In this document: positions 1 to 9,157 of the stretch, one piece after another | How positions within the stretch are numbered: position 1 is the stretch's first letter | Layout: each line of letters begins with the position of its first letter | NCBI RefSeq assembly: GCF_017814275.1 | Contig: NZ_JAGIYQ010000012.1 | Span: 62,001-126,000, forward strand | From: Gottfriedia endophytica | GTDB lineage: Bacteria > Bacillota > Bacilli > Bacillales > Bacillaceae_G | Direction: 5' to 3' | Length of the DNA stretch: 64,000 bases | The notes under the pieces: generated by a model | Told to the model about the DNA's origin: nothing | Seen by the model: only the letters and a program-made list of their open reading frames with translations | The model's database searches: none | Made by a program: the position numbers and the translations under genes

Positions 1-1
1 T

Positions 2-775
2 ATTTTATTCGGAGTAAAAGAACCAATGAAAGAATATCACCGGTTAATAGGAAATGCTTATAATCCTAATTTTACTGTATACATATTATTAATTGGACTT
101 TCTTTTATACTGGCAAAAATTTTAACATCTGTACGAAAAAACCAATATCAATCAATATGGTGGCAAACACTCATCGCAATTATATTAAGCTTTGGCGTTT
201 TACAAACAGGCTCTCGCGGTGGTTATGGAACCATGATTGGAATTTATCTATTATTCTTCTTTAGACTTAATTTTAAAATCTTTGTTTTGCTCTCGATTAT
301 ATCATTATCACTGCATAATGTATTTCTTCAATTAATACCTAGAAGTGATATTTTAAATGTGTCGACTATGCAACGAGAGACAATTTGGAGAAATTCATTC
401 AAGATTTGGAAGGATCATTGGCTGTTTGGAACGACACCACTTGGATTTGGAATAGAATATTCAAAATTAACTGGAGAAAATATACCACATGCACACAATA
501 TGCTTATCGGTGTATTTACTGAATATGGTACATTTAGCGGTTTGGTATTTATACTACTGATATTGATAACAGCGTACAAAATGCTTGTTTTATTTTTTAG
601 CACTAATAAACGTATTTATTTACTTGATTACTTTTTACTCAGCTTACCAATAATTGTACTAACAGGTATATTTGATGAACCTTTATTTTCACCTCAATTA
701 GGATTATTAACGGTCATCCTTTGGGCATCCTGGGAAAGATATACAAGGCAGATTGATTTTTTTGAAAAGGTTTAA
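2..775 (+). CDS. O-antigen ligase / polymerase family membrane protein, C-terminal part
   Basis: The reading frame is open to the left edge of the window, so this is the 3' part of a longer gene; the ATG at 26 is probably internal. The protein is very hydrophobic with several membrane spans. A GSRGG motif is followed by a membrane segment, and further on comes a short soluble loop with AHNMLIGVFTEYG before another span. This matches the Wzy_C pattern (SRGG and HN..L...E.G) of O-antigen ligases and polysaccharide polymerases. The likely role is polymerising or ligating a surface glycan at the membrane. No partner genes are visible because the window starts here. A strong terminator follows directly. 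Confidence 0.75.
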   Translation: MLFGVKEPMKEYHRLIGNAYNPNFTVYILLIGLSFILAKILTSVRKNQYQSIWWQTLIAIILSFGVLQTGSRGGYGTMIGIYLLFFFRLNFKIFVLLSIISLSLHNVFLQLIPRSDILNVSTMQRETIWRNSFKIWKDHWLFGTTPLGFGIEYSKLTGENIPHAHNMLIGVFTEYGTFSGLVFILLILITAYKMLVLFFSTNKRIYLLDYFLLSLPIIVLTGIFDEPLFSPQLGLLTVILWASWERYTRQIDFFEKV

Positions 776-796
776 TTAGTTCCTATATGATATAAA

Positions 797-858
797 ATAG
801 AACATGTAAAAAGATGAAATATATTACTTTTTCATCTAATTACATGTTCTATTTTTTT
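797..858 (+). terminator. Rho-independent terminator
   Basis: A long hairpin pairs TAGAACATGTA with TACATGTTCTA and also pairs the inner AAGATGAAA with TTTCATCT, followed by a T run. It ends the polysaccharide polymerase gene. The 220 bases from here to dbpA hold no convincing gene. Confidence 0.85.
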
Positions 859-1079
859 GCTCTCAACTTATCGAATAAATTGTTGAGCTGATTGGACTGC
901 GTCAAGTTTTGTACGATTGCCGATCTCAATTATTTACAATCAAAAGTTAAACTTTACGTTTCTTACCCTACTCCTTCTTTTACCAGGCTATAATCAGATG
1001 TGTTATATCGATTCTGAATTTAAAGAATTTTCGGGTTTACGATCAAACACATCTCAACTAATATTCCTATGCTTTTGGA

Positions 1080-2525
1080 TTACTTTATTGCCTCATGTAC
1101 TTTTAATAATTTCCCTTTTATTGTCGTATTCTTCATAGTTTGTAATACTAATGGGCCTTTTCCATTTAATATCTCAACATACGAAACATTGTCTTGGATT
1201 GTAATAATGCCAATATCTTCTGCTGTTACACCTTTAATTTTGGCAATGGTTCCCACAAAATCGACCGCTCTTATCTTCTTCTTCTTTCCACCATTGAAAT
1301 ATAACTTCATGATATCTTTATTTAATTGTTCACTCTTATCTTTTTTGATAACTGGTCGTTCATTTCTTTTCTTTTCAAAAGCAGCTTTACCTTTTGTAAC
1401 TTCTTCTTTTGAAGGTACATCCACTTTAGGTATTTCAAATCCAATATATCCTTCAATTTCTCTTAAGAATTTTTCTTCGTAAGGTGTGACAAAAGTAATT
1501 GCCTTTCCTTTTTTGCCTGCTCTCCCAGTTCTTCCGGTACGATGAACATAACTTTCTGTTTCTAATGGAAGATCATAGTTAATAACATGAGTAATATTCT
1601 CAATATCAATCCCCCTTGCTGCTACATCAGTAGCTACCAGATATCGGAAATTACCCTTTTTAAAATTATTCATTACTTCGAAACGTTCTTCTTGTAACAT
1701 GCCCCCGTGGATTTTTTCACAAGTATAGTTTAAATGCTCTAACTGCTTAAACACATTATTTACGTTCTCTTGCGTTCGACAGAAAATAATACAACTATCT
1801 GGATTTTCAACAATGGTTACATCCTGAAGAAGAGAAAACTTATCTTCGTCTATTACTTCATAAAGTGAATGATCTATTTTATCCGTGGTAATTCCTTTAG
1901 CTTTTATTTCTATATTTATTGGGTTTTTCATATACTTATGGCAAAGATTTTCAACATCTTCTGGTAAAGTAGCAGAAAACAACATAGTCACCCTATTTCT
2001 AGGAAGTTCATGAATAATTGCTTCTACTTGATCGATAAATCCCATATTTAACATCTCGTCAGCTTCATCTATTACTAGAAATTTAAGGCGTTCTAAGGAA
2101 AGAGTTTCTTTTTCAATATGATCTAACACACGTCCAGGAGTACCTACAACTACATGGGTTTTTTGCTTTAATTCTATTTTTTGTCTTGCAAAAGGCTCTT
2201 TTCCATAAATAGCTGTAGCTTTAATTCGTTTAAATCTTCCAACATTGGTAATATCTTCTTTTACTTGAACGGCTAACTCTCGTGTTGGTGTTAATATTAG
2301 AGCTTGGGGTTTGTTCTCTTCCCAATCTACCATTTCACAAATTGGAATACCAAATGCTGCAGTTTTTCCACTTCCAGTTTGTGATTTTACTACAAGATCT
2401 TTCTTCTCCAATGCGACAGGTATTACTTCTCTTTGAACTTCGGTTGGATTCTCGTATTTCAAACTATCTAAAGCTCTTATTATTTCCTTACTTAATAGAT
2501 AGTCACTAAACATTCTTTTACTCAT
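1080..2525 (-). CDS. dbpA: ATP-dependent RNA helicase DbpA (YxiN type)
   Basis: DEAD-box helicase of 481 residues. Walker A is SQTGSGKT (48-55), followed by PTRELA, DEAD (153-156), SAT (184-186) and HRTGRTGR near 330. The last 75 or so residues form the DbpA RNA-binding domain ([20 protein letters not shown] and following), which binds hairpin 92 of 23S rRNA in the E. coli and B. subtilis proteins. The expected role is ATP-driven remodelling during 50S subunit assembly. Length and sequence agree closely with B. subtilis YxiN. The ATG at 2525 has GAGGT seven bases upstream; a second ATG lies four codons inside. The gene stands alone. Confidence 0.95.
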   Translation of the reverse strand: MSKRMFSDYLLSKEIIRALDSLKYENPTEVQREVIPVALEKKDLVVKSQTGSGKTAAFGIPICEMVDWEENKPQALILTPTRELAVQVKEDITNVGRFKRIKATAIYGKEPFARQKIELKQKTHVVVGTPGRVLDHIEKETLSLERLKFLVIDEADEMLNMGFIDQVEAIIHELPRNRVTMLFSATLPEDVENLCHKYMKNPINIEIKAKGITTDKIDHSLYEVIDEDKFSLLQDVTIVENPDSCIIFCRTQENVNNVFKQLEHLNYTCEKIHGGMLQEERFEVMNNFKKGNFRYLVATDVAARGIDIENITHVINYDLPLETESYVHRTGRTGRAGKKGKAITFVTPYEEKFLREIEGYIGFEIPKVDVPSKEEVTKGKAAFEKKRNERPVIKKDKSEQLNKDIMKLYFNGGKKKKIRAVDFVGTIAKIKGVTAEDIGIITIQDNVSYVEILNGKGPLVLQTMKNTTIKGKLLKVHEAIK

Positions 2526-2669
2526 ATATTACCTCACTAGTTGTGTATTATCTTTCTTGTTTATATTTTTTTCCATTATAAACATAACATACTTTGATGT
2601 TTTTCTACATAAAACACAAAATTTATCGAGTCTTGTTATACCAAGCATAATCATATAGTATTGAAAATC

Positions 2670-2696
2670 AAAAAAAACGCCTTAAGGCGTTTTTCT
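2670..2696 (-). terminator. Terminator after pmbA
   Basis: AAAACGCC TTAA GGCGTTTT hairpin with A and T runs on both sides, so it can work in both directions. It lies just downstream of the pmbA stop. Confidence 0.85.
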
Positions 2697-2751
2697 TATA
2701 TATATTATTCTTCTTATATACCTAAAGGTAATCAATACGATGATTCAAAAT

Positions 2752-4104
2752 TTACTCACCAGCAACTGAAATCTCACTTACAATTACACTTGGACTACCA
2801 AAGTAACCGCTGTATGGGTAAAAGAATGACAAATCTGAGCCAACTGCTTCTATATTATTTAATAAGTCAAAAAAGTTTCCAGATATTGTGATTTGTTCCA
2901 CTGGTGTTGAAATTTCACCTTCACTGATTTTAAATCCACTTGCAGCTAACGAAAAATCACCGGATACCATGTTTGCTCCCGCGTGTGTTCCTTCTACTGA
3001 AGTGATTAGTAACCCATTCTCTACATTTTGGATTAATTGTTCAAAAGTTCTTTCTCCGTTTTCAATATAAAAGTTTGATGGAAGTACTGTAACAGGAGAT
3101 TGATACGAACTCTTAAATCCATTACCTGTACTTTTCCGATTTTCTTTATTTGCAGTTGATAAATTATATAAAAGTGTAACTAAATTTCCTTGATCAACGA
3201 CTTTTTTTGAAGTGGTTGCAACACCTTCACTATCAAATGGAAATGAATGTGCTCCATCTTCTAAATGAGGATTATCAATGATTGTAACATTTGATGATGC
3301 AATCTTACTTCCTTCTTTACCTTTTAGAAGTGATAATCCTTTTTGTGTATTTTCAGAACTAAACACTCCACTAAATGTTTGAAGTAGATGAGCCATTGTC
3401 TCATTTTCAATTACCACTTTATATGCTCCTGAAGTAATTGATTTCCCACCTATTTTAGACTCAACCTTTTTTACCACATTTTTTGCAAGTTCTTTAGCAT
3501 CTAGCTTATAAAATGATGATGTGCATTTAAAACTATAATCACTATAAGCTTTATCCTCTTCTTTTATCACAGGAAATGCATATGTCATGATGTTATTACA
3601 TTGATATTCACGATTTAGGCCTTTCGAATTGATAATGCCATATCTCGATAATTTTTCACTGTACGTACATTCCATAACTTGTGAAACTTTTTCACTTTCT
3701 TCTAAAACATTTTTTTCTAGATTTAAAGTAAATTTAAATTTATCTTCAATTGAAACATCTTCAATTTTGTTATTTACTAAATTAATCGTTTCAATCTCAT
3801 CATTTCCATCGTGAATAAACTGTTTATCATCATTTTCAGTAAATAGAGCACTGTCTTTCGCATGGTCAACAATTGCCATAGCTTCTTCTTCATTTAATTT
3901 TTCTGTGAAGGAATACCCCATTTTACCTTCATATAAACAACGGAAACTAACTCCTATTTCACTATTATTGGAATACTGATCAATTTCTTGTTGGAAGACA
4001 TTTATTTCTACAGAGTCACTTTGGTGATAGTATAATTCATATTCTATAAGATTCAGTTCTGCAGCTCTCTTAAAGACTAAATCCTTAAATTCTTGAATTT
4101 TCAT
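2752..4104 (-). CDS. pmbA: TldE/PmbA family subunit of the TldD-TldE metalloprotease
   Basis: 450 residues of the PmbA/TldE family, with the typical C-terminal half (SSYQSPVTVLPSNFYIENGE, GTHAGANMVSGDFSLAASGF, PVEQITISGN). In E. coli, TldD and TldE form a heterodimer that trims unfolded peptides and removes leader peptides from microcin B17 and CcdA. TldE carries no metal site, and none is seen here. The ATG overlaps the tldD stop by one base (TAATG), so the two are translationally coupled. No RiPP precursor gene is visible nearby, so the substrate is unknown. Confidence 0.92.
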   Translation of the reverse strand: MKIQEFKDLVFKRAAELNLIEYELYYHQSDSVEINVFQQEIDQYSNNSEIGVSFRCLYEGKMGYSFTEKLNEEEAMAIVDHAKDSALFTENDDKQFIHDGNDEIETINLVNNKIEDVSIEDKFKFTLNLEKNVLEESEKVSQVMECTYSEKLSRYGIINSKGLNREYQCNNIMTYAFPVIKEEDKAYSDYSFKCTSSFYKLDAKELAKNVVKKVESKIGGKSITSGAYKVVIENETMAHLLQTFSGVFSSENTQKGLSLLKGKEGSKIASSNVTIIDNPHLEDGAHSFPFDSEGVATTSKKVVDQGNLVTLLYNLSTANKENRKSTGNGFKSSYQSPVTVLPSNFYIENGERTFEQLIQNVENGLLITSVEGTHAGANMVSGDFSLAASGFKISEGEISTPVEQITISGNFFDLLNNIEAVGSDLSFFYPYSGYFGSPSVIVSEISVAGE

Positions 4105-5501
4105 TATTCATTCTCCCCTTCCGCTCTTCCTCCAACTGTCATTTCTGACACTCGAATTAATGGTTGACCAACATTAGCCGGTATACTTCCACTTACTGAA
4201 CCACACATTCCTTGACCATGAGCTAAGTTAGTTCCGACCATATCGATTTTCATTAATACTTCTGAACCTCTACCGATTAAACTAGCTCCCCTTACAGGTT
4301 CTTGTATTTTTCCATTTTTTACGATGTAAGCCTCTGATACAGCGAAATTAAATTCACCTGTAGCCGGGTTAATCGAGCCTCCACCCATTTTTTTAGCATA
4401 CAAACCATCAGAAATGGATGAAATAATGTCTTCATTTCGATCGTCACCGTTATCTATATACGTGTTTGTCATTCTAGACGTTGGGGCAAATTTATAAGAT
4501 TCTCTACGCGAGCTTCCAGTTGGTTTCATATTCATTCTTCTACCATTTAATTTATCAATTAAATACCCTTTTAAAATACCATTCTCAATTAATACGTTTC
4601 TTTGTGTTGGACAACCTTCGTCATCAATTGTTAATGATCCCCATAGATTTGGCATTGTTCCATCATCAATTGCAGTTACTTTAGGATTTGCAATTTGCAT
4701 TCCTATTTTATCGCAAAATTCCGAATTTCCTTTCGCTATTGCTGTCGCTTCTAAAGAATGTCCACATGCTTCGTGGAAAATAACACCACCAAATCCATTC
4801 TCAATAGCAACAGTCATTTTTCCGATTGGACAGTTTCTCGCGTGAAGCATTGTTACTGCTGTTCTACTCGCTTCCTTCGCATAGTGTTCTGGATCAATGT
4901 GTTGAAATAATTCTAACCCCATTCTAGCTCCAGGTCCTTCAGATCCAATTTGATTTTCAACTCCATCACTTGCGATCGATTGAATTGATAGTCTAGTTAA
5001 TGCTCTGTGATCCTCAGTATAAAGCCCTTCACTATTAGCGATTAATACCTTCTGATCTGAATCAACATATCTAATTTTTGCTTGAACAATCTCGCTACTA
5101 TAATCTCTTGCTGAGCGATATGCAGTTTTCACAACATCAATTTTTTTCGCAGCTGAAATTGAAGAAGGAATTTCTAAAATTGGATTAATATTTCTATGTA
5201 TATGCTTTGTTACATTTACCGTAATATTTTGCTTTAAATCCCCAATTGCTACAGCAGCCTTTTTTGCAAGTTGAAGTAGAGCATCTAATGAATATTCATT
5301 TGTATAAACATATACGCTTTTTAATCCTTTAAAGACCCTTAGCCCTACACCAAAAGTTTTTCCTTCTACGACACTATCAATTTTTCCATCTACGAGAATA
5401 ATGTTATTTGAAATATTATCCTCTACAAAAATCTCTGAAAAATCTCCCCCAGTAGAAAGAGCTTTAGAAAGGACTAAATTCACGACCTCTTTTGATAACA
5501 T
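4104..5501 (-). CDS. tldD: TldD family zinc metalloprotease subunit
   Basis: 465 residues. The HExxxH metal-binding motif of TldD is present as HEACGHSLEA at 243-252, and the C-terminal region (GASLIGRGSEVLMKIDMVG, GMCGSVSGSIP) carries the conserved Cys expected as a further ligand. This is the catalytic partner of the downstream PmbA. The ATG at 5501 has GGAGG eight bases upstream. It is the first gene of a two-gene operon. Confidence 0.93.
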   Translation of the reverse strand: MLSKEVVNLVLSKALSTGGDFSEIFVEDNISNNIILVDGKIDSVVEGKTFGVGLRVFKGLKSVYVYTNEYSLDALLQLAKKAAVAIGDLKQNITVNVTKHIHRNINPILEIPSSISAAKKIDVVKTAYRSARDYSSEIVQAKIRYVDSDQKVLIANSEGLYTEDHRALTRLSIQSIASDGVENQIGSEGPGARMGLELFQHIDPEHYAKEASRTAVTMLHARNCPIGKMTVAIENGFGGVIFHEACGHSLEATAIAKGNSEFCDKIGMQIANPKVTAIDDGTMPNLWGSLTIDDEGCPTQRNVLIENGILKGYLIDKLNGRRMNMKPTGSSRRESYKFAPTSRMTNTYIDNGDDRNEDIISSISDGLYAKKMGGGSINPATGEFNFAVSEAYIVKNGKIQEPVRGASLIGRGSEVLMKIDMVGTNLAHGQGMCGSVSGSIPANVGQPLIRVSEMTVGGRAEGENE

Positions 5502-5660
5502 TCTTGTTCCTCCATTTCTTTTTCGACTATCCGAAAATATAAATCTGATTGACAGGAAAATAATGAAATCTTGTCTTATAGTACATTCTTCACAAGTCTT
5601 ATTTTTCCTTTAAAGACACACTTTAGTAGATATGTTGCAAATTCAGAAAATAGACTAAAA

Positions 5661-5700
5661 AATAAAACACTTCCACAATATTTCGGAAGTGTTTTATTAA
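5661..5700 (-). terminator. Terminator after sulP
   Basis: AAAACACTTCC and GGAAGTGTTTT pair around a ten-base loop, just downstream of the sulP stop. The symmetrical A and T runs could stop transcription from either side. Confidence 0.85.
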
Positions 5701-5712
5701 AATTAATTTATA

Positions 5713-7476
5713 TTAACTATCTAATGCTTTCTCCTGATCTGTAACTGTCATGATTTCTTTAGGCTGCTTTGAAAGCTGTGTACATTCATGAAAAGCAAAA
5801 TGTTTGCATCCAGCACATTTTTTCTTATCCAAATGCCCCATGGCAAAATTAATAGCATCTCCCGTGTGATCGAAAAAATATTCTACTCCGACTTCATTAA
5901 ACAACCCATTTTTTTCTAGAGTAACCTTAACTGCAGGTTGAATACCTGAAATAAGAACTACTCCACCTTGTTTTTTAAAATGGTGTACGATATTCCTAAA
6001 ATAGGATTCTCCGGTTGTATCAATAAAAGGAACTTTTCCCATACGTAAAATTAAAACTTTTGGTTCATAATGAATAGCTGCTAATATGTTTTGTTCAAAT
6101 GTTTCTGCAGCACCAAAAAACAATGGTCCTTCTATTGTATAAATACTAATTTGTGGGCAATCATGTGAGTTATTTACAACATGTGGATATAATTTTTCAT
6201 TCTTATTTGTATGATCAGGTAATACTTTCGATATGACAATCATTTTACTCATTCGTTTCGTAAACAAAATAATAGCCAAAATAAGTCCAATTTCAACAGC
6301 AGTTGTTAAGCTTGTAAAAACCGTAAATAGGAATGTTACAAGTAATACAAGAGAATCTCCTGACTTCATTTTAAAAATATGAAAAAAATGTTTCCGTTCA
6401 CTCATATTCCATGCCACTACCATCAAAATTGGAGCCATGCTAGCAAGTGGAATATGGGAAGCAAATGGAGCTAACAAAAGAAGTATCAGCAAAACAAATA
6501 TCCCATGAATAATACCTGACATGGGAGAAGTTGCCCCGCTTTTAATATTAGTTGCTGTTCGAGCAATCGCTCCTGTTGCTGGAATTCCTCCAAATAAAGG
6601 TGTAACAATATTGGCGATTCCTTGACCAATAAGCTCTTTATTACTATTATGCTTACTATTTGTCATACCATCTGCAACGACAGCTGATAAAAGTGATTCA
6701 ATACTACCTAACATTGCAATTACAAATGCTGGCCCCATTAACTGTTTTATATGTTCTAATGATATATTTGGAATTGTAAACTTTGGAAGTGTATTTGGAA
6801 TCGTTCCATAAACTGTTCCAATAGTTGGAACATATTCTTTGAAAAAGATGGTTGCAATTAAAGTTGAAATAATAATACCTACTAATGAACTTGGTATCTT
6901 TGGAAATATTTTTGGCATGATTAGAATGATAATCAAGCAGATCATAGCAGTAATAACACTGTAAAAATTAAGTGTATTTATATGAATGAAAATTTCCTTC
7001 ATATTATCAATAAATGCCTCATGTTTTTTGATACCTGTTAGACCTAAAAAGTTTGTAATTTGACCAGTAAAGATATTGATCGCTATTCCTGATGTAAATC
7101 CTATTGTTACCGGCCGTGGAATATACTTAATTAACGAACCTAGTTTAAATATTCCCATTAGACATAAGATGACCCCGGCTAGTAAACTAGCAAGTAGTAA
7201 ATTTTCATAACCATAGTGAATAACAATTCCTAAAAGAATTGGAACAAATGCACCTGTGGGACCTCCAATTTGATACTTCGAACCTCCGAATAACGAAATT
7301 AATATCCCAGCAATACAAGTAGTATAAATTCCATATTCTGGATTAACTCCTGAAGCAATCGCAAAAGACATAGCGAGAGGAATAGCAACTACACCAACAA
7401 TTATTCCTGAAAGAAGATCCTTTTGAAAGTTTCCGATTGAATATCCTTCAAATCTCCCTGTAAAAATACGCTTCAT
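5713..7476 (-). CDS. SulP family inorganic anion transporter with STAS domain
   Basis: 587 residues. The N-terminal 410 or so residues form a polytopic SulP domain (start GNFQKDLLSGIIVGVVAIPL, then GGPTGAFVPIL). A STAS domain follows at about 440-545 (ISIYTIEGPLFFGAAETFEQ; the PFIDTTGESYF segment contains the usual phosphorylatable or anion-sensing position). The extra tail has a small Cys cluster (CAGCKHFAFHEC), unusual for SulP and suggestive of metal or redox sensing. Substrates in the family include sulfate, bicarbonate and other anions; which one applies here is not decided. It lies 95 bases after the Cys-rich gene and is probably co-transcribed with arsR. The RBS is AGAAGGG. Confidence 0.9.
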   Translation of the reverse strand: MKRIFTGRFEGYSIGNFQKDLLSGIIVGVVAIPLAMSFAIASGVNPEYGIYTTCIAGILISLFGGSKYQIGGPTGAFVPILLGIVIHYGYENLLLASLLAGVILCLMGIFKLGSLIKYIPRPVTIGFTSGIAINIFTGQITNFLGLTGIKKHEAFIDNMKEIFIHINTLNFYSVITAMICLIIILIMPKIFPKIPSSLVGIIISTLIATIFFKEYVPTIGTVYGTIPNTLPKFTIPNISLEHIKQLMGPAFVIAMLGSIESLLSAVVADGMTNSKHNSNKELIGQGIANIVTPLFGGIPATGAIARTATNIKSGATSPMSGIIHGIFVLLILLLLAPFASHIPLASMAPILMVVAWNMSERKHFFHIFKMKSGDSLVLLVTFLFTVFTSLTTAVEIGLILAIILFTKRMSKMIVISKVLPDHTNKNEKLYPHVVNNSHDCPQISIYTIEGPLFFGAAETFEQNILAAIHYEPKVLILRMGKVPFIDTTGESYFRNIVHHFKKQGGVVLISGIQPAVKVTLEKNGLFNEVGVEYFFDHTGDAINFAMGHLDKKKCAGCKHFAFHECTQLSKQPKEIMTVTDQEKALDS

Positions 7477-7571
7477 TACAAACCCTTCTTTTCTAAATTA
7501 GTAATCTTGTTTTATATGAAAAAAGCAAGTCACGTATGCATTAGTCTTTTATTAATACATTTAACTATTTA

Positions 7572-8027
7572 CTACCGTGGATCACCTAAATATTTACTAT
7601 ACTTTTTGTCTAATTTACGTTCTAATTTCCCTAAATCTCCACCCTCTTGGACGTATAGGCTCAACCGTTCTGCTAGATGTTTGCCAGCATGACTAGTCAG
7701 ATTCTCTTTATTAATAAACGATTTTATACGAACTTTATCTGGCGTATGATCTCTCCTAAACATTTGACCAGGAATTTCCCTCCAAAATTGATTCCATTCA
7801 TCTAATAGTTCAATTTGTTCAAATAAATAACTTTGTATTCCACATAGCCATGCTGTACAAGAAGTATTTCTCTTTTGACAGCCAACTCCATCCTCTAAAT
7901 GGTGGCATAAAAAACAACAGGATTCTCCACTTTTAATACAAACATTACACACGTGATGAGCTCCTATTAAGTGAAATATTTCTAATCCATGTTGGATAAT
8001 ATATTCTTTCTTTACTTCAATACTCAA
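7572..8027 (-). CDS. Cysteine-rich protein of unknown function in arsR operon
   Basis: 151 residues. The start is set at TTG (8027), which has a perfect AAGGAGG six bases upstream; a longer frame to 8066 would run deep into arsR without its own RBS. The gene overlaps the end of arsR by 11 bases, so the two are translationally coupled. Eight Cys and several His fall in one stretch at about 28-65 (HHVCNVCIKSGESCC, CHHLEDGVGCQ, CTAWLC), an arrangement that suggests a zinc or other metal cluster. The C-terminal half is helical and charged. I do not recognise the family. Context with an ArsR regulator and a SulP transporter suggests a metal- or anion-related role. Confidence 0.8.
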   Translation of the reverse strand: MSIEVKKEYIIQHGLEIFHLIGAHHVCNVCIKSGESCCFLCHHLEDGVGCQKRNTSCTAWLCGIQSYLFEQIELLDEWNQFWREIPGQMFRRDHTPDKVRIKSFINKENLTSHAGKHLAERLSLYVQEGGDLGKLERKLDKKYSKYLGDPR

Positions 8028-8382
8028 CTGGTTCCTCCTTGGTTGTCTTATTACTATCTGTATCATCTAATTCTTCAAACATTGTAATTGTGTCAATCAA
8101 ATGATTATTAAATATTTCACGTGCAACTTCTAGTAAATTCATGATCATTGGATCTCGTAAGGAATATAAAACTCGTTTGCCATCTTTAGTGCCAACTACA
8201 ATATTTTTTGCACGAAGCAAACTTAATTGTTGAGAAACAGCAGACCCTTCCTTATTAAGAATGCTCTGAATTTCATTTACACTTTTTTCACCTTCTGATA
8301 ACAATTCGAGAATTCGAATTCGTAAAGGATGAGATAAGGCCTTAAAAAAGTCCGCCTTAAATTGTTGTAATTCGCCTCCCAT
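8017..8382 (-). CDS. ArsR/SmtB family transcriptional regulator
   Basis: 121 residues with a winged helix-turn-helix: an ALSHPLRIRILELL start, a recognition region SAVSQQLSLLRAKNIV, and a wing GTKDGKRVLYSL. It contains no cysteine, so a classical arsenic or cadmium thiolate site is absent; the acidic C-terminal end (FEELDDTDSN) is unusual. The family represses its own operon and lets go on binding its ligand. First gene of an operon with the Cys-rich protein and SulP. The RBS is GGAGG, seven bases from ATG. An 18-bp perfect inverted repeat upstream is the likely operator. Confidence 0.9.
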   Translation of the reverse strand: MGGELQQFKADFFKALSHPLRIRILELLSEGEKSVNEIQSILNKEGSAVSQQLSLLRAKNIVVGTKDGKRVLYSLRDPMIMNLLEVAREIFNNHLIDTITMFEELDDTDSNKTTKEEPVEY

Positions 8383-8423
8383 TAAAACGCCTCCATAACA
8401 TTAATCTGAGTATGTCTAAATTT

Positions 8424-8461
8424 ACTATATACATATTCAAAGATTTGAATATGTATATAGT
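8424..8461. promoter_or_regulatory. Likely ArsR operator: 18-bp perfect inverted repeat
   Basis: Two perfect 18-base arms (ACTATATACATATTCAAA and its complement) flank a two-base spacer, 42 bases upstream of the arsR start. The core resembles the 12-2-12 operators of ArsR/SmtB proteins. The arms are longer than needed for one dimer, so two dimers may bind or the site may overlap the promoter. Confidence 0.75.
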
Positions 8462-8648
8462 ACTTCTATTGATTTCAATATTCAATATAAATTTAAAAAT
8501 TTTCATTAATAAGCTCTGTTAATCAAATTTGATGATATTCTGTTTGTTAAAAATAGATATGATCGAGTTATTTGATTAATAGCATTTCCTATATTTGACA
8601 TAAATAAAAAAACAATTTTCATTCCCTTTCTTCATGAATGAAACATGC

Positions 8649-8690
8649 AAAAAGCCAATCCCTTATAATTAAGGATTGGCTTTTCTCTTT
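8649..8690 (-). terminator. Bidirectional terminator
   Basis: AAAAGCCAATCC and GGATTGGCTTTT pair around a short loop, downstream of the small membrane protein gene. Between 8462 and 8648 nothing else was recognised. Confidence 0.8.
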
Positions 8691-8713
8691 TAATTTATAT
8701 AAAACTTTATGAT

Positions 8714-8989
8714 CTAATTATTAATCCAAGTAAGAACACGTAATAATTGGAATGGGTCAAATAATGTTATCAATAGCAGAACTACAAAGAAAGAACCAAT
8801 AGATAAATATTTCAAACTACCTGTTTCTTTTTTCATAATCGCAATATATGAATTAATTACTCCTAGAATAATTGAAATATATCCAAATAAAACAATTAAC
8901 TCATTAAAATTCGTACTGAAGTAATTAACTCCTAACAATACTATCCCGATAAAGATAAATACTATTGATAAATTACTAAATTGCTTCAA
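8714..8989 (-). CDS. Small membrane protein, unknown function
   Basis: 91 residues with three predicted membrane spans (about 7-23, 31-51 and 62-80) and a short KKETGSLKY loop. The start is a TTG at 8989 with GGGGTG six bases upstream. It is a single gene with its own terminator. I do not recognise a family. Confidence 0.65.
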   Translation of the reverse strand: MKQFSNLSIVFIFIGIVLLGVNYFSTNFNELIVLFGYISIILGVINSYIAIMKKETGSLKYLSIGSFFVVLLLITLFDPFQLLRVLTWINN

Positions 8990-9157
8990 AAGTTCACCCC
9001 TTAAACCATTATAACAATTTTTCTAATATTCAGCCAATAATTAGGTAGATTTGTGTTTCATTCCTGTCTCACTCAATTTCAATTAGAGAAAAAAGCAAGA
9101 TACTTTCAATTTAATTAATTTCTTCCTATTATATAGGTGTTTAAAAGATCTTATAAT

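Noticed and set aside
917-1138. 73-codon plus-strand ORF with a hydrophobic product
   Set aside because: It overlaps the 3' end of dbpA, has no RBS, and its composition follows AT-richness.
2752-5501. RiPP maturation locus around tldD-pmbA
   Set aside because: No precursor peptide, cyclase or exporter lies next to it; most likely the general protease pair.
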